From Parabacteroides gordonii MS-1 = DSM 23371 (GTDB taxonomy: Bacteria > Bacteroidota > Bacteroidia > Bacteroidales > Tannerellaceae): a stretch of DNA of 64,000 bases. Under the pieces are notes generated by a model that saw only the letters and a program-made list of their open reading frames with translations, was not told where the DNA came from and did no database searches. A program made the position numbers and the translations under genes. This document shows, piece by piece, positions 59,796-64,000 of this stretch. The DNA lies in contig NZ_KQ033919.1 in NCBI RefSeq assembly GCF_000969825.1, forward strand, positions 2,768,744 through 2,832,743, in the 5' to 3' direction. Each line of letters begins with the position of its first letter. Within the stretch, counting starts at the first letter, position 1.

Positions 59796-61853
59796 TTATT
59801 TCGTAATCACTGAAAACTCCCCAATTCCCGCCTGTGGCTGGTTATCGACAATGCGTGTTGCCACGAAGCGTATCTTATCCCCTTTTACGGCCGGGAAACG
59901 TATTTCCTGCTCTATCGGATTATGTTTGATGTTGGAGAATTCGCCTTCTGCTACTTTCTTGTTGTTTACAAACAATTGATAGTTTGAGATATGTCCACCT
60001 GCATCACGTCCTTGGTTCGGTACATACCGGAAGCCGGCAATCGGCATTTCGGCAGACAGTTGTACTTCAATTTCCTGTTTTCCTTTCGGCAGATAGAAAG
60101 TAGTATATCCGTTTCCATCGAACATAACCGTTGTTTTCTCATCTTTCGGGTAAACAACCGTATAACCGGAAGCCGGAATATCTAACTCCTTAGCCGATAC
60201 AGGGCTGCTCTTATCGAAGGTGCGGTCGTATGAAATAGCTTTGATCGTTCCTTTTTGATCGAAGGCAAAAGGCTCCGTATAACGAGGGGAGTCTTTTGTG
60301 GGTTCTGATCCGTCTGTTGTGTAGTGGAGTTCGGAACCTTTGTCTTCTACCCGGATGGTAACCATATTTTTCAGGTCGCGCCGGATAGCCGGTTCTGTCA
60401 GCAACGCAGGAGCGAGGAAGGCTTCTACATTATTGATACATAACGGGCCGCGTGCGTCTTCAAAGTTGATACGTATCTTATCGGCTTTTACCGTTTGGAA
60501 ACGGACGATACGTTTATAGCCGACGGTGGTAGTCGAGTCGGCAGCTTCAACCGGTGTCCATTGTCCGTCTTTTTCTGTTTCGATGGTGAAAGCTTTCACA
60601 CGTTGGCCTAACGGAATGTATTCCTGTATCATCAGGCGGTTTACATCCGTCGGCTTCTTAAATGTAAATGTAAGTGTTCCGCTTGTAACGCCGTCTTCTG
60701 TAGCCCAATAGGAATCCCAGTCGCCGTCATTAACCTTGCCGGCTTTGAACTGGCCGCCGCGGGAGTTGCTGGCTTCTACGGAAACTCCTTTCAAGAGATT
60801 TGTTTTCAGGTCATTCTGAATCGTCTGGTACCATTCGACTGCACGGATAGAGTCGGTCGGACTTATTTGTCCGTTCAGGGCAACGGGGAAGTTCAATAGG
60901 AAGTTGGCATTATGGCCTACACTGCGGTAATACAGGTCGACCAGGTGGGATAATGATTTTACCTGATGATCTTCGCGTGCATGATAAAACCAACCCGGAC
61001 GGATGGATACGTCGCACTCGCCACCCAGCCATTGGTCGCCGTCTTCCAGTCCCCATTGGCTTTGACGGTAGTGGATACCCTCTTTTTTGGTGAACATGCT
61101 CCATTGTGTATCTCCGGCCCAGCCTTCTTCATTGCCGATCCAACGGATAGTCGGCTCGGTTCCACCGAAGATCATCACGGAAGGATTATATTTTCTGATC
61201 GTATCGACAGCTGCTTCATATTTATAATAAGTGGTAGGATCGATGGAGCGGCTTTCGTTCGCTCCGCCATACCAGCCGTTTCCCCCGTTCGCACCATCGA
61301 ACCAATATTCAAATAAAGGGCCGTAGTTGCAAACCAGTTCATGCAGTTGGGCATGGAACTTCTCCACATAGCCGGGTTGTCCGTAATTGGCACTGTTGCG
61401 ATCCCACGGTGATAAATAAATACCGAATTTCAGTCCGTGTTTGTGGCAGGCGTCCGACAGCTCTTTTACCATATCTCCTTTACCGTCTTCCCAAGGAGAG
61501 TTTTTGACGCTGTATTCTGTTGTTGCGGTAGGCCACAGGCAGAAACCGTCGTGGTGTTTGGCGGTGAGGATCACTCCTTTTAGCCCGGCAGCCTGGATCG
61601 TGCGTACCCATTGGTCGCAATTCAGGTTGGTAGGATTGAAAGTGGAGGCAGGAGTATCTCCATATCCCCATTCGAGATCATTGAACGTGTTCAAACCAAA
61701 GTGAACGAAAGCATAGGTTTCCATTTTATGCCATTCTACTTGTTCCGGAGTCGGGATAGGATAAACAGGATCCGGTGCTTTTGCTTCTTCGCAGGAGAAT
61801 AGAGTAGTAAGCCCCAATCCGAGGAGGAGAAGATAATTTGAGCTTTTCATCAT
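59796..61853 (-). CDS. GH29 alpha-L-fucosidase lipoprotein with accessory domains
   Basis: A 685-residue protein. Lipobox TTLFSC (Cys21), then the GH29 barrel (about 30-350): EQVEWHKMETYAFVHFGLNT, GVILTAKHHDGFCLWPT, FGIYLSPWDRN, and the nucleophile Asp186 in EYWFDGANGG. After the barrel come a discoidin-like domain (about 355-475) and a chitobiase-C-like plus galactose-binding-like region (about 480-680). This layout is typical of Bacteroidetes exo-alpha-L-fucosidases acting on host or plant glycans. No SusC/D pair lies beside it. A TACCTTTG promoter element lies 26 bases upstream. An alternative start is the second Met. Confidence 0.93.
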   Translation of the reverse strand: MMKSSNYLLLLGLGLTTLFSCEEAKAPDPVYPIPTPEQVEWHKMETYAFVHFGLNTFNDLEWGYGDTPASTFNPTNLNCDQWVRTIQAAGLKGVILTAKHHDGFCLWPTATTEYSVKNSPWEDGKGDMVKELSDACHKHGLKFGIYLSPWDRNSANYGQPGYVEKFHAQLHELVCNYGPLFEYWFDGANGGNGWYGGANESRSIDPTTYYKYEAAVDTIRKYNPSVMIFGGTEPTIRWIGNEEGWAGDTQWSMFTKKEGIHYRQSQWGLEDGDQWLGGECDVSIRPGWFYHAREDHQVKSLSHLVDLYYRSVGHNANFLLNFPVALNGQISPTDSIRAVEWYQTIQNDLKTNLLKGVSVEASNSRGGQFKAGKVNDGDWDSYWATEDGVTSGTLTFTFKKPTDVNRLMIQEYIPLGQRVKAFTIETEKDGQWTPVEAADSTTTVGYKRIVRFQTVKADKIRINFEDARGPLCINNVEAFLAPALLTEPAIRRDLKNMVTIRVEDKGSELHYTTDGSEPTKDSPRYTEPFAFDQKGTIKAISYDRTFDKSSPVSAKELDIPASGYTVVYPKDEKTTVMFDGNGYTTFYLPKGKQEIEVQLSAEMPIAGFRYVPNQGRDAGGHISNYQLFVNNKKVAEGEFSNIKHNPIEQEIRFPAVKGDKIRFVATRIVDNQPQAGIGEFSVITK

Positions 61854-61878
61854 ACTATAAATGTTATTGTTTAGGCTT

Positions 61879-61886
61879 CAAAGGTA
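61879..61886 (-). promoter_or_regulatory. -7 element (TACCTTTG) of the fucosidase gene
   Basis: On the minus strand TACCTTTG lies 25 bases upstream of the ATG. No clear -33 TTTG was seen. Confidence 0.6.
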
Positions 61887-62073
61887 CGAAAAATATGCTT
61901 TGGAAGATGATACATCTTTTGTTTAGACTTTTTTAGTTATTGTATTACTGAATGTTGGCACTCAGGCTGTATACTTGCCGTATTTTCTACAATATCTGTT
62001 ATCTTATTGTATAGAATACATATAAGTTCTGTATATACGTCTAGTAATGTGGGGTATAAAACCTGATTTATAC

Positions 62074-62104
62074 TTGTCTCTTTGCTTTTGAATTCATATA
62101 TTTG
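62074..62104 (+). promoter_or_regulatory. Promoter of the last oxidoreductase gene
   Basis: TTG at 62074-62076 and TATATTTG at 62097-62104, 20 nt apart. The ATG is 36 bases further. Confidence 0.65.
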
Positions 62105-62139
62105 GGCGTCAGATAACTATACTATTTATTTTAAATACC

Positions 62140-63507
62140 ATGAAAAGAAGAGATTTCTTAACAAACACAGCTTTGCTGGGGGCCGGAATACCGCTGGGTA
62201 TGTCGTCGGCTGTAATGACCTCGTGTACACAACAACAAGATGCAGATACTACTGCGAAAAATTATTCTCCGGAAGAATTGGGAATGTTTTCTTTCGTAGA
62301 AGTCGCTCCCGACGGAAAACCTTTGAAAGCAGCTTTAGTTGGTTGTGGCGACCGTGGAACCGGAGCAGCTACCCAGTTTCTCAAATCCGGGCCGAATGTA
62401 TCTATCATTGCTTTGGCCGATCTGTTTCCCGACAGGATGGCTACTTGCCGGAAAGTATTAAAAGATGAATTCCAGAATGAAGTACCTGATGCCAATTGTT
62501 TCCTCGGCTTTGATGCCTATCAGAAGGTGTTGGCATTGAACGATATCGATGTAGTTCTGCTTTGTACTCCGACGCATTTCCGTCCGGAACAGTTTAAAGC
62601 AGCTGTTGAGGCAGGCAAACATATCTTTATGGAGAAACCTTGTGCGGTTGATCCGACGGGCATCCGTACTGTGATTGCGGCAGCTAAAGTGGCTACTTCC
62701 AAGGGGCTAACGGTCGTTACCGGTAACCAACGCCGTCACCGTAAAGATTACTGGGAAGCCTATGTACAGGTGAAGAACGGTTTGATCGGCGATATCGTAT
62801 CTAGTTCAGCTCATTGGGATCAGGGTGCCTGGTGGAACAAACGTAAACGCCCAGAATGGAGCGATATGGAATATTGTATCCGCAACTGGTTTAACATTAA
62901 ATGGTTAAGTGGTGACCATCTGCTGGATCAGGCTATTCATAATATTGATGTGGTGACTTGGTTTATGGAAGACCGTCCTGTTCGTGCAGTCGGTTTCGGA
63001 GGCCGTGCGCAACGTCTTACCGGTGATATCTACGATTTTTTTAGCGTAGATTATTACTATAACAATAATAAACGCATGTTGGCAACCGCCCGTCAGATCG
63101 ATGGTTGCGACGGAAATGTTTCCGAACAAGTCTATGGAACCAAAGGTGTTGCCCAGTTGAATGACCGCGGGGAAATAAAAATCCTCGATTATAATGGAAA
63201 TACCCTTTGGGAATATGATTATAAGAATAAACCAGTGAAGAATCCTTATGATCAGGAACATGTTCATCTGGTGGAGTCAATACGTTTGGATAAAAAAATC
63301 AATCAGGCAGAGGCATTGGCCTATTCTACTCAGGTTGCTATTCTCGGACGTGAAGCTGCTTATACCGGAAAACCTATTTCCTGGGATGAGATTATGGCAT
63401 CTACTCTTCGCTATGGCCCGGAGAAATATGAAATGGGAGCATTACCTGACTATAAAGAAGGAGAAGCGCCGAAGCCTGGTAAAGCTCCGGATGCTCCTGT
63501 GATGTAA
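62140..63507 (+). CDS. Exported Gfo/Idh/MocA-family oxidoreductase with twin-arginine signal
   Basis: A 455-residue oxidoreductase with leader KRRDFLTNTALLGAGIPLG followed by a possible lipobox (VMTSC). Nucleotide-binding motif KAALVGCGDRGTGAATQFL (about 65-85), LCTPTHFRPEQF, lysine in HIFMEKPCAVDPTGI and conserved HLLDQAIHNIDVV. This subgroup resembles exported Bacteroidetes oxidoreductases, some of which act as retaining glycosidases through transient 3-oxidation (GH109) or as glycoside 3-oxidases. It stands alone, divergent from GH29. GH109 versus 3-dehydrogenase cannot be separated here. Confidence 0.87.
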   Translation: MKRRDFLTNTALLGAGIPLGMSSAVMTSCTQQQDADTTAKNYSPEELGMFSFVEVAPDGKPLKAALVGCGDRGTGAATQFLKSGPNVSIIALADLFPDRMATCRKVLKDEFQNEVPDANCFLGFDAYQKVLALNDIDVVLLCTPTHFRPEQFKAAVEAGKHIFMEKPCAVDPTGIRTVIAAAKVATSKGLTVVTGNQRRHRKDYWEAYVQVKNGLIGDIVSSSAHWDQGAWWNKRKRPEWSDMEYCIRNWFNIKWLSGDHLLDQAIHNIDVVTWFMEDRPVRAVGFGGRAQRLTGDIYDFFSVDYYYNNNKRMLATARQIDGCDGNVSEQVYGTKGVAQLNDRGEIKILDYNGNTLWEYDYKNKPVKNPYDQEHVHLVESIRLDKKINQAEALAYSTQVAILGREAAYTGKPISWDEIMASTLRYGPEKYEMGALPDYKEGEAPKPGKAPDAPVM

Positions 63508-63538
63508 TCTAGAGCGTTTGCATGTCTATACAATATAG

Positions 63539-63621
63539 CCTTAAAAGTGTTTCATTATAGAGAAACAGTTGTTTCACCCAGAAGAAACACTTGTTTCATA
63601 TAGGTGAAACACTTTTAAGGC
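63539..63621. repeat. 22-nt dyad repeat array D (three units, hairpin-bounded)
   Basis: Three units 22 nt apart each have the dyad TGTTTC-N8-GAAACA (GTGTTTC/GAAACAG; TTGTTTC/GAAACAC; TTGTTTCA/TGAAACAC). The array is enclosed by a perfect inverted repeat, GCCTTAAAAGTGTTTC on the left and GAAACACTTTTAAGGC on the right. It lies between the oxidoreductase gene and the promoters at the right edge. Confidence 0.88.
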
Positions 63622-63753
63622 CGTACTGTTGTAAAGGTCACTAGCGGATCGTTTCGTGTTTTACTGCCGAAAAGATTTTTTCTTCTCTTTTATGCGTACA
63701 TTATAATACAGTGCCTGCCGTGAAAAAATAAATAAAAAATAATTGGTGAAAAG
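63622..63753. other. Non-coding stretch upstream of the tandem promoters
   Basis: No gene recognised. It is AT-rich toward the right end (63720-63753), which would suit an upstream activating region for a strong promoter. Confidence 0.4.
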
Positions 63754-63785
63754 TTTGGAGTATATGTAGTAATCGACTACATTTG
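63754..63785 (+). promoter_or_regulatory. Strong promoter P1 of a probable stable-RNA operon
   Basis: TTTG at 63754-63757 and TACATTTG at 63778-63785, 20 nt apart. The sequence right after (GCACCCGCATTCGA) resembles that after P2 (GCAGCCGCAATCGA), suggesting duplicated promoters of one transcription unit. Confidence 0.65.
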
Positions 63786-63926
63786 CACCCGCATTCGAGA
63801 GAGAACGGCGCATGATACATGATGAAAGAGGTAACCTGAGGAGAGGGGATGAGGTTAGCGATGCTAAGCAACAATCCAACCGCCACAGCGACTGAAAAAA
63901 AACTTTTCAAATTTTCTTCTGAAAAA

Positions 63927-63957
63927 TTTGGTAGTTAAAAAAAAGTCCTTACCTTTG
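63927..63957 (+). promoter_or_regulatory. Strong promoter P2 of a probable rRNA operon
   Basis: TTTG at 63927-63930 and TACCTTTG at 63950-63957 with exactly 19 nt between, a full consensus match. A-tracts lie inside the spacer. Confidence 0.7.
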
Positions 63958-64000
63958 CAGCCGCAATCGAAAAGAAAGCGAAAGTTCTTTGAAAGATTTA
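63958..64000 (+). other. Probable rRNA-operon leader, cut by the window edge
   Basis: The leader ends AAAGTTCTTTGAAAGATTTA. GTTCTTTGAAA-type sequence is typical of Bacteroidales 16S rRNA leaders just ahead of the mature 5' end. The rRNA gene itself is outside the window, so this stays an inference. Confidence 0.5.

Overview
The window looks like a chromosomal segment of a gut Bacteroidales bacterium (Bacteroides/Parabacteroides type; genus not provable from here). Reasons: three SusC/SusD pairs, two ECF-sigma/FecR anti-sigma pairs, hybrid two-component regulators with periplasmic propeller domains, and repeated upstream matches to the Bacteroidetes housekeeping promoter (TTTG, about 17-20 nt, TAnnTTTG).

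Layout. (1) 1-1221: alpha/beta hydrolase, probably the last gene of a glycan locus to the left. (2) 1.4-8.1 kb: sigma/anti-sigma/SusC/SusD. (3) 8.3-13.3 kb: tight six-gene operon with a rhamnose-type mutarotase, corrinoid protein, two URO-D-fold methyltransferases, a methionine-synthase activation-domain-like protein and a RhaT-type transporter. I read it as a possible cobalamin-dependent system for a methylated deoxy-sugar; this is the most novel-looking biology here. (4) 13.75-19.9 kb: housekeeping aroA, a small membrane protein, a metal ABC permease and a large TPR lipoprotein. (5) 19.9-30.1 kb: hexuronate catabolism (kdgK-eda-uxaC), a hybrid sensor regulator and the hexuronate transporter, interrupted by a ParE-type toxin/antitoxin pair and a 585-bp element with long inverted repeats. 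(6) 30.4-39.0 kb: second sigma/anti-sigma/SusC/SusD locus ending in a paralogue of the first gene. (7) 39.0-41.2 kb: a DUF6051-like hydrolase divergent from a membrane LytTR regulator. (8) 41.3-59.7 kb: more AT-rich locus with a hybrid regulator split into two frames, oxidoreductases and a DUF1080 protein of the 3-keto-glycoside type, two GH13 enzymes flanking SusC/SusD, a carboxylesterase and a TIM-barrel isomerase. (9) 59.8-63.5 kb: GH29 fucosidase divergent from another Gfo/Idh/MocA protein. (10) The right edge carries two tandem consensus promoters and a leader resembling the start of an rRNA operon.

How parts work together. SusC/SusD pairs import oligosaccharides; sigma/FecR pairs or hybrid sensors switch the loci on; esterases, GH13, GH29 and 3-keto enzymes remove decorations or cleave bonds; mutarotase, transporters and the KDG pathway handle released sugars. 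Each susD is followed by an intrinsic terminator, which would set enzyme genes below susCD in expression.

Outside genes, four intergenic sites carry arrays of three to five 22-23-nt dyad-bearing units, each site with its own sequence but the same architecture. They are not CRISPR and I cannot assign them to a named repeat family. No insertion sequence, tRNA gene or CRISPR array was recognised.
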